DNA of 64,000 nt from Methylobacterium currus (GTDB taxonomy: Bacteria; Pseudomonadota; Alphaproteobacteria; Rhizobiales; Beijerinckiaceae): the NCBI RefSeq assembly GCF_003058325.1, contig NZ_CP028845.1:62001-126000 (forward strand), written 5' to 3'. A model generated the notes under the pieces. That model did not search any database and had not been told where the DNA came from. It saw only the letters and a program-made list of their open reading frames with translations. The position numbers and the translations under genes were made by a program. This document shows positions 44,595 through 54,053 of this stretch, in pieces (position 1 is the first letter of the stretch; every line of letters begins with the position of its first letter).

Positions 44595-45356
44595 CTAGAA
44601 TCGCGGACGCGCCGCCGCTCGACCGGCCGCTCCGGATCCCGAATCCCCCCTCCGAAAACCCGTCGCGACGCTTCCGCGCGCCGCCCCCTTCGATTCTAGA
44701 GAGAAAGAAGAATCTTCGATTTCCGTGGCACCAAACTGTCTGCACCCTGTCGGTCGCCGCTTCGCGAGCCAGGCAGCCCACTCTCGCGACAGGACGCGCA
44801 CGAGGTTCGTCTGATGCTTCTGCCCCTTACGGGGCCGCTCGGTGATCGTCACGAGCCCGTCGCCCTCGGCGAGGCGAAGCGTCGTCTGCGCGAGGCGGTG
44901 ACACACGCCGGCCCGCGCTGCGATCTCGGCGATCGACAGGGCGCACACGCCGCGGGCCGCCATCTCGTCGCCCACGACCCCGAGCACGGCCGCCTGGCCG
45001 TTAGTGTAGCGGGCGGAGAGGTGGTCGGGCAGGCACCGGGCCCGGGAGATCAGGCGCACGCGCGCCCGGCTCTTGGCCCTGTCGGGGGAGGTCTGGCGGC
45101 GCTGACGCGCGAAGCGGTGCACGCGCTCGGCCGTGGGCGCGATCGCAGCCCCTAAGGATAGGCCGGCCGGCATAGGGGAGGGGGCCGGCGTCGCCCGGCC
45201 GGCGGTGCGCCGGGCCTCGATCGCGTCGTCGAGCTCGCCGGCATCTTGGTCGCTGATCAGTCCGGTGCCGTTGAGGTCGTAGAGCTGCGCGCGCAAGCCC
45301 GGGAGCGCCTGCGGCAGCGCTCGGGCGATCGCGTCTTTCATCTCGGCATAGGTCAT
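44595..45356 (-). CDS. Winged-helix protein, candidate replication or plasmid-control protein
   Basis: A 253-residue protein from ATG 45356 (MTYAEMKDAIARALPQALPG). The central DNA-binding part reads LSARYTNGQAAVLGVVGDEM, then CALSIAEIAARAGVCHRLAQ, TTLRLAEGDGLVTITERPRK and a basic QKHQTNLVRVLSREW. The pattern is a helix-turn-helix plus wing, as in plasmid initiators and phage-type replication proteins, followed by a Ser/Gly/Arg-rich tail. It converges on the par operon with array E between them. A role as replication initiator of a second replicon is an inference from position; a regulator is the alternative. Confidence 0.6.
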   Translation of the reverse strand: MTYAEMKDAIARALPQALPGLRAQLYDLNGTGLISDQDAGELDDAIEARRTAGRATPAPSPMPAGLSLGAAIAPTAERVHRFARQRRQTSPDRAKSRARVRLISRARCLPDHLSARYTNGQAAVLGVVGDEMAARGVCALSIAEIAARAGVCHRLAQTTLRLAEGDGLVTITERPRKGQKHQTNLVRVLSREWAAWLAKRRPTGCRQFGATEIEDSSFSLESKGAARGSVATGFRRGDSGSGAAGRAAARPRF

Positions 45357-45759
45357 CGGTCGGCCCTTCGGTAAAGGGCCGCGGCAGATCGTTCCCGGAC
45401 GCGTGGCAGGCGCCCAGGCTCCAGACAAAGCGGCCCCGTGTCCGAAAGCGGCGCTTTCAGATTGACTCGGGCGGCGATTTCCGGGACGATGAGCTTGTGA
45501 GAGACTTCATCGGCCCTTCGGGGCTCTAGACCCTCGGACGCCCTGGCAGGCTTTCGGGGGTCTCGCTTTTTCAGGGTCTCACTGCGGCGGCAGGATCTCC
45601 GGGTTGATGCGACTCGGGCTCAAGCCACGGGTCGCGGAAGCCTACAGACAGGCACGGATTAACCCTGGCCGTCAAATCTGAGCGTCTAGGAGCAGTCCTG
45701 TTTCTGGGTACGGTGTGAAATCGCCGTGTGGGCTTCCCACGTCCACGTCAGCGCCGGTT
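45357..45759. other. Gene-free region with palindromes, possible origin or control region
   Basis: About 400 bases upstream of the winged-helix gene. It contains a 15-base palindrome GAAAGCGGCGCTTTC at 45444-45458, a GC-rich stretch with TTCGGGGCTCTAGACCC near 45517-45533, and no plausible frame. It is the natural place for the promoter of the leftward gene and perhaps for iterons of an origin, but no tandem repeat is visible here. Confidence 0.4.
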
Positions 45760-46015
45760 TCATGATCCGCTGGCTTCACGCCAAGCGCGCCACCCATTCT
45801 CCTGCATAGCTCTCCGTGTCGTTGTACCCAGCACGTCGGCCAGCGCCGCGGCGGACGGGAGCCGATCCCACTTCAGGTACTGGATCACGCGCGGCGTGGC
45901 GGGCAGCACGTTCCAGAGAGGGGGACGGGCAACGTCGAAAGTCCGGCTGTGGAGCGTCGCGAAAGCCGTTGAAAAATCGCTGTCGCGGAAAGGAGGCGAC
46001 TGGTAGGTTTTCGAT
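45760..46015 (-). pseudogene. C-terminal remnant of an unknown protein
   Basis: Reading leftward from about 46015, an open frame without start gives RTFDVARPPLWNVLPATPRV, then IQYLKWDRLPSAAALADVLG and TTTRRAMQENGWRAWREASG before TGA at 45760. The composition is protein-like (balanced hydrophobic/charged, Trp-rich, helix-turn-helix-like SAAALADVLGTTTRRAM). In frame, a stop lies just upstream, at the start of the recombinase gene on the other strand, so its N-terminal part was lost when the recombinase cassette arrived. Family not recognised. Confidence 0.5.
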
Positions 46016-46615
46016 ATGCTGCTGGGCTACGCGAGAGTGTCGATAGACGATCAAACGGCTCTCCTTCAGCTGGAGGCGCTGGAGGCGGCGGGCTGCGAGC
46101 GCACCTTCTCGGAGCCTGCGTCCGGCGCGGCCGCGGGGCGGCCAGTTCTGGCCGAGCTACTGAACCACTCGCGGCGTGGTGACACACTCGTAGTGTGGCG
46201 ACTTGACCGGCTCGGACGTTCTCTGCCGCACTTGATCGAAACTGTGCAGAAGCTGGAGAGGAGGGGAGTCGGGCTGCAGAGCCTTACCGAAGGCATCGAT
46301 ACGACGGCGCCGAATGGGCGTTTGGTCTTCCACCTATTTGGAGCGCTCGCGCAGTTCGAGCGCGAGGTAATCCACGAGCGAGCCATGGTGGGTCTAGCGG
46401 CTGCGCGGGCCAGAGGACGCAAGGGTGGACGCCCACCGAAGCTCAGCGCAGAGAAGCTGCAGGTAGCTCAGCGGCTTTTAAAAGACCCTAAATTGACGGT
46501 GTCCGAGGTCGCAAGAACCTTGGGTGTTCACCGCTCAACGTTGCACAAAGCGCTGAATGGAGCAGTGGCGAAGCAGGTTGATGGAGTGGGACGTGGATTT
46601 GTTCGGGCCGGATGA
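46016..46615 (+). CDS. Serine recombinase heading the ietAS-like cassette
   Basis: A 199-residue resolvase/invertase from ATG 46016 (GGAAAGGAGG upstream). LLGYARVSIDDQTALLQLEA carries the catalytic Ser. VVWRLDRLGRSLPHLIETVQ, LVFHLFGALAQFEREVIHER and GLAAARARGRKGGRPPKL form the core and E-helix, and LTVSEVARTLGVHRSTLHKA is the C-terminal helix-turn-helix. Its 3' end overlaps the ATPase gene by about 35 bases, so recombinase, ATPase and protease are probably one transcript. It may mobilise or regulate the cassette. Confidence 0.92.
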   Translation: MLLGYARVSIDDQTALLQLEALEAAGCERTFSEPASGAAAGRPVLAELLNHSRRGDTLVVWRLDRLGRSLPHLIETVQKLERRGVGLQSLTEGIDTTAPNGRLVFHLFGALAQFEREVIHERAMVGLAAARARGRKGGRPPKLSAEKLQVAQRLLKDPKLTVSEVARTLGVHRSTLHKALNGAVAKQVDGVGRGFVRAG

Positions 46616-47717
46616 AGCTGCGCCCGGCCCCCTACGTCCAAAGGCGGAGGCAAAACCGGCTAGGCCGGTGAAGAAGAAGAAGCGGATGGCGCGTAGCGAT
46701 CTCCTAGTGGCTCTTGTGAAGGCGGGCGCAACCGGCGACCGTCATTTGGCGCGCACGTCTGCTGAAGCGCTTATCGCTGATGAGAAAGCAAACAAGCACA
46801 CTGTCCTCGCTGAACGGCTGACGGCCGCCCTCCGCACGAACCTGAACGGCAGCCATGTTGCAGCACCGGCACCGGCGGTACGCGGGCCGTCGACACGCGA
46901 CCTCTTCGTTGACCGCGTGCCTCAGCGTCGGCTAGCCGACCTGCTGCTGCCGCCCGTCACCCGCGAAGCGTGTGAGGAGCTGATTGAGGAGCAGCGTCGA
47001 GCCGACGTCCTCCGCTCGCACGGTTTAGAGCCCCGCCATCGCATCCTACTGGCCGGACCTCCTGGAAACGGGAAGACCTCTTTAGCGGAAGCGATCGCTG
47101 AGGCTCTGAGCGTTCCCCTCCTGACAGTCCGCTACGAGGCGGTAATCGGCAGCTTCCTCGGTGAGACGGCAGGCCGGCTCCGTCGCGTCTTCGACTTCGC
47201 GCGCACGACGCCGAGTGTGCTTTTCTTCGACGAGTTCGACGTTGTCGGAAAGGAGCGGGGTGACATTCATGAGACGGGCGAGATTAAACGTGTCGTCAGC
47301 TCTCTCCTCCTTCAGATGGACGATCTGCCAAGCTGGACCATTATCGTAGCGGCGACCAACCATTCCGAGCTTCTTGACCGGGCTGCATGGCGACGGTTTC
47401 AGCTACGTCTTGATTTGCCGGCGCCGGGCGAGAGACAAATATCTAATTTTATCAGCATGTTTTTCCAAGCTCGGCCGGTGCTAAGCGATCTTGGAAAGTC
47501 GCCAGATCAGCTAGCTCGCGCACTACGTGGATCAAGCCTCGCTGAGGTTGAGGATTTCTGCACAAATATTCTTCGTCGCTTCGTCTTGTCACTGGGGGAT
47601 GGTCGCCCAAGCGAAATCGTCGAGCACGAGTTAAAGGTCTGGCGATCCCGCGTGAGTGCACCGAGCAAAAAGAAGAGCGAGAAACGTGGCGGAGAGACCT
47701 CTCCTTCAGATACCTGA
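46581..47717 (+). CDS. ietA: AAA+ ATPase, IetA-like (antitoxin/defence partner of a subtilase)
   Basis: A 378-residue protein from ATG 46581 (46557 also in frame). The N-terminus is basic (RPVKKKKRMARSDLLVALVK). The AAA+ core has Walker A LLAGPPGNGKTSLAEA at about 157-171, Walker B SVLFFDEFDVVGKE near 212-224, sensor 1 TIIVAATNHSELLD near 253-266 and the arginine-containing AAWRRFQLRLDLPAPG. It is immediately followed by an overlapping S8 protease gene. ATPase/subtilase pairs of this build are known as ietAS: first described on the Ti plasmid as a toxin-antitoxin stability system (IetA protecting against IetS), later reported among anti-phage systems. The assignment rests on architecture and gene order. 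Confidence 0.8.
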   Translation: MEWDVDLFGPDEAAPGPLRPKAEAKPARPVKKKKRMARSDLLVALVKAGATGDRHLARTSAEALIADEKANKHTVLAERLTAALRTNLNGSHVAAPAPAVRGPSTRDLFVDRVPQRRLADLLLPPVTREACEELIEEQRRADVLRSHGLEPRHRILLAGPPGNGKTSLAEAIAEALSVPLLTVRYEAVIGSFLGETAGRLRRVFDFARTTPSVLFFDEFDVVGKERGDIHETGEIKRVVSSLLLQMDDLPSWTIIVAATNHSELLDRAAWRRFQLRLDLPAPGERQISNFISMFFQARPVLSDLGKSPDQLARALRGSSLAEVEDFCTNILRRFVLSLGDGRPSEIVEHELKVWRSRVSAPSKKKSEKRGGETSPSDT

Positions 47718-50292
47718 GGCTACCCGTAACGAACGCGATAAGCGTGCCCCTACGCCGGTAGACCCGAACGCGAAGATCGCGAAGCCGGGGTTCGGTCGGC
47801 AGGCGCAGCGGCTTGGCCCGCGTTTCGATCGTCTCAGAAACGTCGCTGCTCAGGCTGCAGCGCAGGCGAGCATGACACTACGCGCCGATCCCGATGGTAT
47901 AGCGCCGGAGAGAGCACTCGTCTTCGAGGTTGTCGGTTCAGTAGGGGACTTTTACAGCCAAGTCGGACGCATCCAGGGGCTCGAGTTCCTGCTGGAAGAC
48001 GATGCCGTAATCGAGCCCGATGACGACTTCCACGTCGTGCAGAATAATAAGGGCAAAGAAATTCGTAGCGAAAAGCCTGTCGGCGGACGCCTCTACATGG
48101 CGATGCCTGACATGCGCGCGTTGGGTGAGATCCTCAGGCTCTGGGATCTGTTCCGCCAAGGCCAAGCGATGCCGTGGGGCTTCGCACCGTGGGGCACCTT
48201 GTTCGAGATGCTGAACGACCTGCGGGCGTGGGGGCCGCAAGATCGAGTCCTGCCAGAAACGTTGGAATACTGGCGCGAGCGTGTAGCGGAGCGACCGGAT
48301 GACCCTGTACGGTTCGAGGTCGAGCTCTGGTTTCACGAGCGCGCGGAGCGGCGAGCCCAAGCGATAGGCAGTGTTGAAGGGCAGCTCACCGAACTGGGCG
48401 GACAAGTAGTTTCTTCGTCGCTCATTGAGCCGATCCGCTATCACGGCTTGCTTATTGACCTGCCGCCTGACCAGGTACGAGAGCTCATTGAACATCCCGA
48501 CGTCGCGCTCGCGCGTCTGGACGACATCATGTACCTGCGACCGCAGTCGCTCGCCTCCATCGCTGAACCAGAGGAACTGGGTGAGTCTGCAGTGCCCCCG
48601 CAACAGGCCAAACCAGAGGGCGACGCGATCGCCGCTCTATTGGATGGCGTACCTGTTGCCAATCATCAGCGGCTTGTTGATCGCCTGATACTGGATGACC
48701 CAGACGACTATAGCGCTCGTACGCCAGCGGCCAAGCGCTCGCATGGAACGAGCATGGCATCCCTGATCGTGCACGGCGACCTGCAGGCTGGAGAGCAGCC
48801 CGTAGGTCGGCCGCTGTATGTGCGCCCGATCATGGTCTATGACGCTGCGGCCGATGCGGAAACCACGCCCCCTGATCGGCTTCCGCTCGACGTCATCTAT
48901 CTCGCGGTTCGGCGCTTGCTGGAGGGTGATGGCGGCGAGCCCGCGTCTGCACCGACCGTGGTCGTAATCAACCTCTCGGTGGGCGATCTTAATCGCCCAT
49001 ATGCTGGTCGAATTAGCCCGTGGGCGCGGCTGATGGACTGGCTGTCATTCCGCTACCGCGTCCTATTCCTAATCAGCGCGGGCAATGTGCGTCGCTGGTT
49101 GCCGGTCCGCGACTTTGCGACCACAGCTGATTGGGCGGCAGCGACCCCGGAGCAGCGCGAGGCGGCGGTAATCGCGGCGCTGAACTCCGAGAAGGCAACG
49201 CGGTCACTACTCTCACCTGCCGAAGGGCTGAATGCGATCGCTGTCGGGGCTTGGCACGCAGACGAGTTCGCCAGCGCGCCAGAGGCCTTTCATCTGAAAG
49301 ATCCATTTCCAAACGGCAGCATGCCCAACGTCAGTTCGGGCGTCGGTCTCGGCTTTCGACAGACCGTCAAGCCCGATCTCCTTTTCGACGGGGGTCGTGA
49401 GCTCGTGCGGGCTTCCGAAGATGAAGGTCATGTGTGGCTCACTGTCGATCCGGGTGGAAATTACGCTGGTCAAATGTCGGCGGCACCTGACGGTGGCGGG
49501 ACAGGCCGCTTGGATGTGCAGCGTCGGACTGTGGGGTCTAGCAACGCGACTGCGCTCATCACACGATCGGCGATCAGGATCTACGACTCGCTGGTTGAGG
49601 CTGGCTACGACATACCGCGCACCCATGCGGCGGTATTGCTAAAAGCTTTGCTCGTACACGGTGCGACTTGGGGCGAAGCCGGAAGCAAACTTGATGAAGC
49701 ATTCGGACCGGGAGGCCGCGATTGGCAGCGCCACCGCGATAACATCTCCCGTTTCCTAGGTTATGGACGACCTGAGATTGACCGCGTCCTCGACTGTACG
49801 GCCGAACGGGTCACACTATTCGCATACGGTGAGATTGAACAGGATGCACAGGACGAATTTGCTATTCCCTTACCACCGTCGATCGAGGGCTCAACGGAGC
49901 TGCGTCGCTTGACGATGACCATGGCTTGGCTGACGCCGATCAACGCCCGGCACCAGCAATACCGCTCGGCGACGCTCGAACTGCTTCCTGCCGGCGACAA
50001 GAGCTACTCCTTGGCAGTCGGGCGCGCGTCCGCACAGCCCACGCACATCGCCATCAACCGCGGAACGCTCTCGCACTGCATGTTCGAAGGGGAAAGCGCA
50101 GTCGCCTTTCTAGATGGTGGCATGTTGAAGCTCCGAGTTGCTTGTCGTGCCCAGGCGGGCGCGCTTGATGATCGCGTGCCCTACGCTGTTGCGATCAGCC
50201 TGGAGACAGAGGTCGGGTCAGGCATTGCGATCTACGACGAGGTCAGGGCCGCGGTTCAGCCGGCAGTTCGGGCAACGGCGGGTGCAGCGTGA
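47686..50292 (+). CDS. ietS: S8 subtilisin-like protease, IetS-like
   Basis: An 868-residue protein from GTG 47686 (reading VAERPLLQIPEATRN; GTG 47656 is an alternative), overlapping the ATPase by 32 bases. The catalytic triad fits S8: Asp in AIAALLDGVPV (about 320), His in KRSHGTSMASLIVHG (about 353), and Ser in TVGSSNATALITRSA (about 619), with the oxyanion Asn in FLISAGNVRR (about 467). The N-terminal 300 residues and the C-terminal 200 are specific to this group; no signal peptide, so it acts in the cytoplasm. It is expected to be toxic unless checked by the ATPase, and to cut an unknown target. Confidence 0.82.
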   Translation: MAERPLLQIPEATRNERDKRAPTPVDPNAKIAKPGFGRQAQRLGPRFDRLRNVAAQAAAQASMTLRADPDGIAPERALVFEVVGSVGDFYSQVGRIQGLEFLLEDDAVIEPDDDFHVVQNNKGKEIRSEKPVGGRLYMAMPDMRALGEILRLWDLFRQGQAMPWGFAPWGTLFEMLNDLRAWGPQDRVLPETLEYWRERVAERPDDPVRFEVELWFHERAERRAQAIGSVEGQLTELGGQVVSSSLIEPIRYHGLLIDLPPDQVRELIEHPDVALARLDDIMYLRPQSLASIAEPEELGESAVPPQQAKPEGDAIAALLDGVPVANHQRLVDRLILDDPDDYSARTPAAKRSHGTSMASLIVHGDLQAGEQPVGRPLYVRPIMVYDAAADAETTPPDRLPLDVIYLAVRRLLEGDGGEPASAPTVVVINLSVGDLNRPYAGRISPWARLMDWLSFRYRVLFLISAGNVRRWLPVRDFATTADWAAATPEQREAAVIAALNSEKATRSLLSPAEGLNAIAVGAWHADEFASAPEAFHLKDPFPNGSMPNVSSGVGLGFRQTVKPDLLFDGGRELVRASEDEGHVWLTVDPGGNYAGQMSAAPDGGGTGRLDVQRRTVGSSNATALITRSAIRIYDSLVEAGYDIPRTHAAVLLKALLVHGATWGEAGSKLDEAFGPGGRDWQRHRDNISRFLGYGRPEIDRVLDCTAERVTLFAYGEIEQDAQDEFAIPLPPSIEGSTELRRLTMTMAWLTPINARHQQYRSATLELLPAGDKSYSLAVGRASAQPTHIAINRGTLSHCMFEGESAVAFLDGGMLKLRVACRAQAGALDDRVPYAVAISLETEVGSGIAIYDEVRAAVQPAVRATAGAA

Positions 50293-50472
50293 TCTGTGCA
50301 ACTGTTGCCGCAGCGAGATGGGAATGGTCCTACGTTCGGCGTCACAGGGAAGTCTGTAACTGATTGCACTTCCGCGGCAACAGCCGAGGTTACGCGGCCG
50401 GCTTCTCGGGTGCGAGAGCACGGTGCATGGAGCCCTTCCCGATGACGAGCTTTGCAGCGATGACGTTCATGC

Positions 50473-50966
50473 GTAAGCGGCGCCTTCAGGCCACGGCTCT
50501 GGGGTCTCGCGCGCTGGCATAGGCCCAGGGGCAGCAACTCGTCGAGGCGGCGGTTGGGATGGCCCTTGGCGATGCGAGTGAGCACGTCGCTCAGGTAGGC
50601 GTGCGGCTCCACCCCGTTCAGCTTGCAGGTCTCGACCAGCGAGGCGATCACCGCCCAGTGCTGCCCGCCGCCGTCCGAACCAGCAAACAACGCGTTCTTG
50701 CGCGTCAGCGCCAGCGGCCGGATCGCCCGCTCGACCACGTTCGAGTCGAGCTCGACCCGGCCATCCTCCAGGAACACGCTCAGCCCCGCCCAGCGCGACA
50801 GCGCGTAGCGGATCGCCTCGGCCAGCCGGCTCTTCTGGCTCAGCTGCCCGAGCGTCTCGCGCAGCCAGGGCTGCAGCGCCGCGATCACCGGACGGCTGTG
50901 CTCCTGGCGCTGCATCCGCCGCTCCTCGGCCGAGCGGCCGCGGATCTCGGCTTCGGTCCGGTACAG
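50473..50966 (-). mobile_element. IS66-family fragment
   Basis: One IS end is visible, GTAAGCGGCGCC at 50473, the typical IS66 terminal sequence. The rest of the element is cut at 50966 by the end of a Tn3-family transposon and is not found beyond it. Confidence 0.8.
50486..50966 (-). pseudogene. C-terminal part of IS66 transposase TnpC, frameshifted
   Basis: Reads TEAEIRGRSAEERRMQRQEH, then IRYALSRWAGLSVFLEDGRV and ELDSNVVERAIRPLALTRKN, AGSDGGGQHWAVIASLVETC and HPNRRLDELLP, the conserved end of IS66 TnpC. Near 50535 a one-base insertion (CTGCCCCTGG) breaks the frame; in the shifted frame the normal ending WAYASARDPRAVA and TGA at 50486 are intact. The N-terminal two thirds are missing. The bases between the protease stop and this fragment (50293-50472) show nothing else. 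Confidence 0.85.
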
Positions 50967-51005
50967 GAGGACGTCGCGTTGGTTGTTCGCCCAGTTACGC
51001 CAAGG
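50967..51005. repeat. Left terminal inverted repeat of the second Tn3-family transposon
   Basis: Begins GAGGACGTCGCG and runs to CAGTTACGCCAAGG, interrupting the IS66 fragment. Its tip resembles that of the 29791 element (GAGGACAGCGCG). Confidence 0.85.
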
Positions 51006-51023
51006 AAGAACGCTGCGTGAACG

Positions 51024-53981
51024 TCATGCAACGCGACGTTGGCGCGGCAGGTTGAGCGGCCGCCGGCCCCTCGGCATGGCGACGTGGTCCCAGAGGAAGT
51101 CTCCGGAGAGCGCGATGTGCTCCCACCCGACGGGCGAGGTGTGGCTCAGCAGGTCGTCGGGCGCGGGCTCGACCGTCGTACGCAAGTGCGCCACCGCGTC
51201 GGCCATGTAGGTCGAGTTCCAATATACGATGGCGGCGATGACGAGGTTGAGCCCCGAAGCGCGATACTCCTGCGCCTCGCGCGAGCGGTCGGCGATGCGT
51301 CCCTGTTTGTAGGTGCAGATGGCACCGGCCAGAACGTGGCGCTGCTCGGACTTGTTCAGTCCCGCATGGCAGCGTCGGCGCAGCGCGGGCGCCTCGAGCC
51401 AGTCGAGCATGAACAACGTACGGCAGATGCGGCCCATCTCGGCGAGCGCGAGGTCGAGCTGGTTCTGCCGTTCGTAGGCGGCAAGCTTCTTCAGCATCGC
51501 GGAGGGCGCGACGACGCCGGCCTTCAGCGAGGCTACGAGGCGGATGATGTCCCCCCAGTGCTCGCGAATGAGTTCGACGCGCACCCTCTTTCCCATGATG
51601 GGCTTCAGCGCCGGGTATCGTGCGGCGGGCTCGATCGAGGCGAGCCGGCGGTCGGGGAAGTCGCGCAGGCGGGGGCAAAAGCGGAAACCCAGCAGCGCGC
51701 ACAGGGCGTGGACGTGGTCGGTGCTGCCGCCAGTATCGGTGTAGTGCTCGGCGATGCTCAGGCCGCTGCCGTGATGGAGAAGCCCGTCGAGGACGAAGGG
51801 CGCCTCGTGCTCGGTGGCCGAGATCACGGTCGCATGGAAGGGATCGTGCTGATCAGAGGTGTGGGTGTAGAAGGCAAAGCCTGGATCGACACCGTAGCGG
51901 GCGTTGACCTCGCCGGCGGCGTCGCCGCGCTTGCCCGACCGGAAGAACTGACCGTCGGACGCCGAGGTGGTGCCATCCCCCCACACACAGGCGATCGGCA
52001 GCGCGTGGTGCGCGTCGATGATGCGCGCGAGCGCGGCCCGGTATGTCTCATCGCGGATATAGGCTTCGCGGGTCCAGAGAAGCTGGTCGCGGGTCACGCC
52101 CTGGCTCGCCTCGGCCATGCGAGACAGGCCGAGATTGGTGGCGTCGGCGAGGATCACGGCCAGGAGTGCGGCCTCGTTGTCGACCGGCCGGTGCGTGCGC
52201 AGATTAGTGAAGGCGGAGAGGAAGCCGGTCTCGCGCGCCACCTCGTGAAGAAGGTCGGTGACGCGCACGCGCGGCATCAGTGCGTCGATGCGCTCGGCCA
52301 GCGCCGCCGCGTCCGGCGGGGTCGCGGAACGCACCGGCGCGATAGACAGCCGGCCGTTCTTCATGGACACGCCCTCGACTTGGCCTCGGGTCAGGCGGCC
52401 TGCGAAGCGCTGGAGGCGCCAGTCGAGTTCACGGCCCCGCTCCGACAGCCACGCGTCGCCGCTCGCCGGCAAGTCGAGATCGGTGACGATGGGCGCAGCT
52501 TCGGCCGCAGGAAGGAGATAGCTGTCGAAGCGACGATACTCGCCCGAGCGCTCCACCCAGACGTCGCCCGAGCGCCACTTGTTACGCAGGTGGGCGAACA
52601 CCGCAGTCTCGTAGAGCCTGCGGTCGACCTTGCCGTCAGCACCGGCGACGAGCCTGCGCCAATCCTTCTTGAACGGCATCGGCGCGTCGCGGGGCACGTC
52701 GCGTTTTCCGGAGCGGTTAAGCTGACGCAGGGTGGCGAGAGCAGCAATCGTGGGGTCCGTGCTCCGGCTCGCCCTGAAGTCGATCGCCTCTAGAAGGAGC
52801 GGCGCGAACTTCCTGAGGGTGCCATGCCGGTCGGCGGCGCGCACCAGCGGATCCTCCTCCGCGAGGTCAGCGATCGCAGCCGCGTCAGGCTTAGCGTGGA
52901 TAAGCCGGTCCAGCCCGACCGCCCCGTCGATCGCGCTGAGCGCGTCGCCGCCGTCGCGCACCGCGGCCTCGACCGCTTCGATCGTGCCGTGGAGCAGGCG
53001 CATGAGCCGGCCAACGTCACGCGAGGTCGCCGTGTAGGTGCGCTCGCGGGCATTCTTCCCCCGTGTGAAGCTGGCACCGATCAGCCGATCGGCCATGCCG
53101 AGCACGGCGTCGGTCAATCGCCTCTCCAGGTCGAGCAGCGCCGCGACCAGGATGGCGCGGCGTCGGTGCGGCGTGTAGCGTTCGATCGCGTGGGGCGACG
53201 ACAGTTGTCCCTCCCGCACGAGTGCGCGCAGCCGGTCGGGGTGGATCCGGTTGGTGAGGGTGGGGTCGAGACCGACCGCGCGCACCATCGCCAGCCGGTC
53301 CACAAGTTCGCGAACGTGGTCAGGCTTGGGCGCGACCGGCAGGTCCCTCGTCCAGGCAAGCAGCGTGCGGCCGGTCGCAGGATCCACGGCCAGCATTGCA
53401 TCGAGCCTTGTGATCTGCTCGTGCGAGAGGCCGGCGAGCAAAGCGTCGGCGGCGCGCTTCCTCGCACGAGCGCGTCCGGCCAGCCCGGCGCGTTCGATCG
53501 TGTCGGGTGTCGGCAGGACGATGCGGACGTCGCGCAACGCGTGGATGATTCCTTCAGCGATCGGCCCTCCCTTGTCTGTCGGCCACGCCGCAGCCGCGGC
53601 GGACTCGATCATCAGCGGCAGATCCACCCGCGTCGCCGGGCGCAGGCCCAGGGCGCGCTCGAGCTCGCGAGCGTGCTCGGTCGCGGTCGCGACTCGGGCT
53701 GCGTAAGCGGCAAAGGCGCTCGGCTCGATCCCGAGTTGCTCGGCGAGGAAGACGACGAGCGCCTCGGGAGCGCCGGTAGCGACAGAGAGACCGAAGCCGG
53801 GGTCGCGCAGGAGCGCGAGCTGTAGCGCGAAGCCGAGCCGGTTCGCGTCGCCTCGATGCCCCGAGACGAGCGCCAGGTCGGTTAGGTCTAGGGTGTAGCG
53901 CCGGACAAGTTCGTCGCGACCCGTCGGCACGCCGAACAGCCGCTCGCGCTCGGCATCCGTCAGCAGGCTCCGACGTGCCAT
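51024..53981 (-). CDS. tnpA: Tn3-family transposase
   Basis: A 985-residue TnpA starting MARRSLLTDAERERLFGVPT (ATG 53981 after GGGAGGA). The catalytic part has CVWGDGTTSASDGQFFRSGK, YTDTGGSTDHVHALCALLGF and AEMGRICRTLFMLDWLEAPA. Blocks are strongly shared with the transposase at 30571 (e.g. FPDRRL, QGVTRDQL, RMAEASQGVTR), but the two are not identical, so they are related elements rather than copies of one another from a recent event. Confidence 0.95.
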   Translation of the reverse strand: MARRSLLTDAERERLFGVPTGRDELVRRYTLDLTDLALVSGHRGDANRLGFALQLALLRDPGFGLSVATGAPEALVVFLAEQLGIEPSAFAAYAARVATATEHARELERALGLRPATRVDLPLMIESAAAAAWPTDKGGPIAEGIIHALRDVRIVLPTPDTIERAGLAGRARARKRAADALLAGLSHEQITRLDAMLAVDPATGRTLLAWTRDLPVAPKPDHVRELVDRLAMVRAVGLDPTLTNRIHPDRLRALVREGQLSSPHAIERYTPHRRRAILVAALLDLERRLTDAVLGMADRLIGASFTRGKNARERTYTATSRDVGRLMRLLHGTIEAVEAAVRDGGDALSAIDGAVGLDRLIHAKPDAAAIADLAEEDPLVRAADRHGTLRKFAPLLLEAIDFRASRSTDPTIAALATLRQLNRSGKRDVPRDAPMPFKKDWRRLVAGADGKVDRRLYETAVFAHLRNKWRSGDVWVERSGEYRRFDSYLLPAAEAAPIVTDLDLPASGDAWLSERGRELDWRLQRFAGRLTRGQVEGVSMKNGRLSIAPVRSATPPDAAALAERIDALMPRVRVTDLLHEVARETGFLSAFTNLRTHRPVDNEAALLAVILADATNLGLSRMAEASQGVTRDQLLWTREAYIRDETYRAALARIIDAHHALPIACVWGDGTTSASDGQFFRSGKRGDAAGEVNARYGVDPGFAFYTHTSDQHDPFHATVISATEHEAPFVLDGLLHHGSGLSIAEHYTDTGGSTDHVHALCALLGFRFCPRLRDFPDRRLASIEPAARYPALKPIMGKRVRVELIREHWGDIIRLVASLKAGVVAPSAMLKKLAAYERQNQLDLALAEMGRICRTLFMLDWLEAPALRRRCHAGLNKSEQRHVLAGAICTYKQGRIADRSREAQEYRASGLNLVIAAIVYWNSTYMADAVAHLRTTVEPAPDDLLSHTSPVGWEHIALSGDFLWDHVAMPRGRRPLNLPRQRRVA

Positions 53982-54053
53982 CCCGATCCTCCCACCGTCC
54001 AGAGAAGGCAGGGGATCATTGTGGACACGGATGCTTAACGGGACGCATTAATA

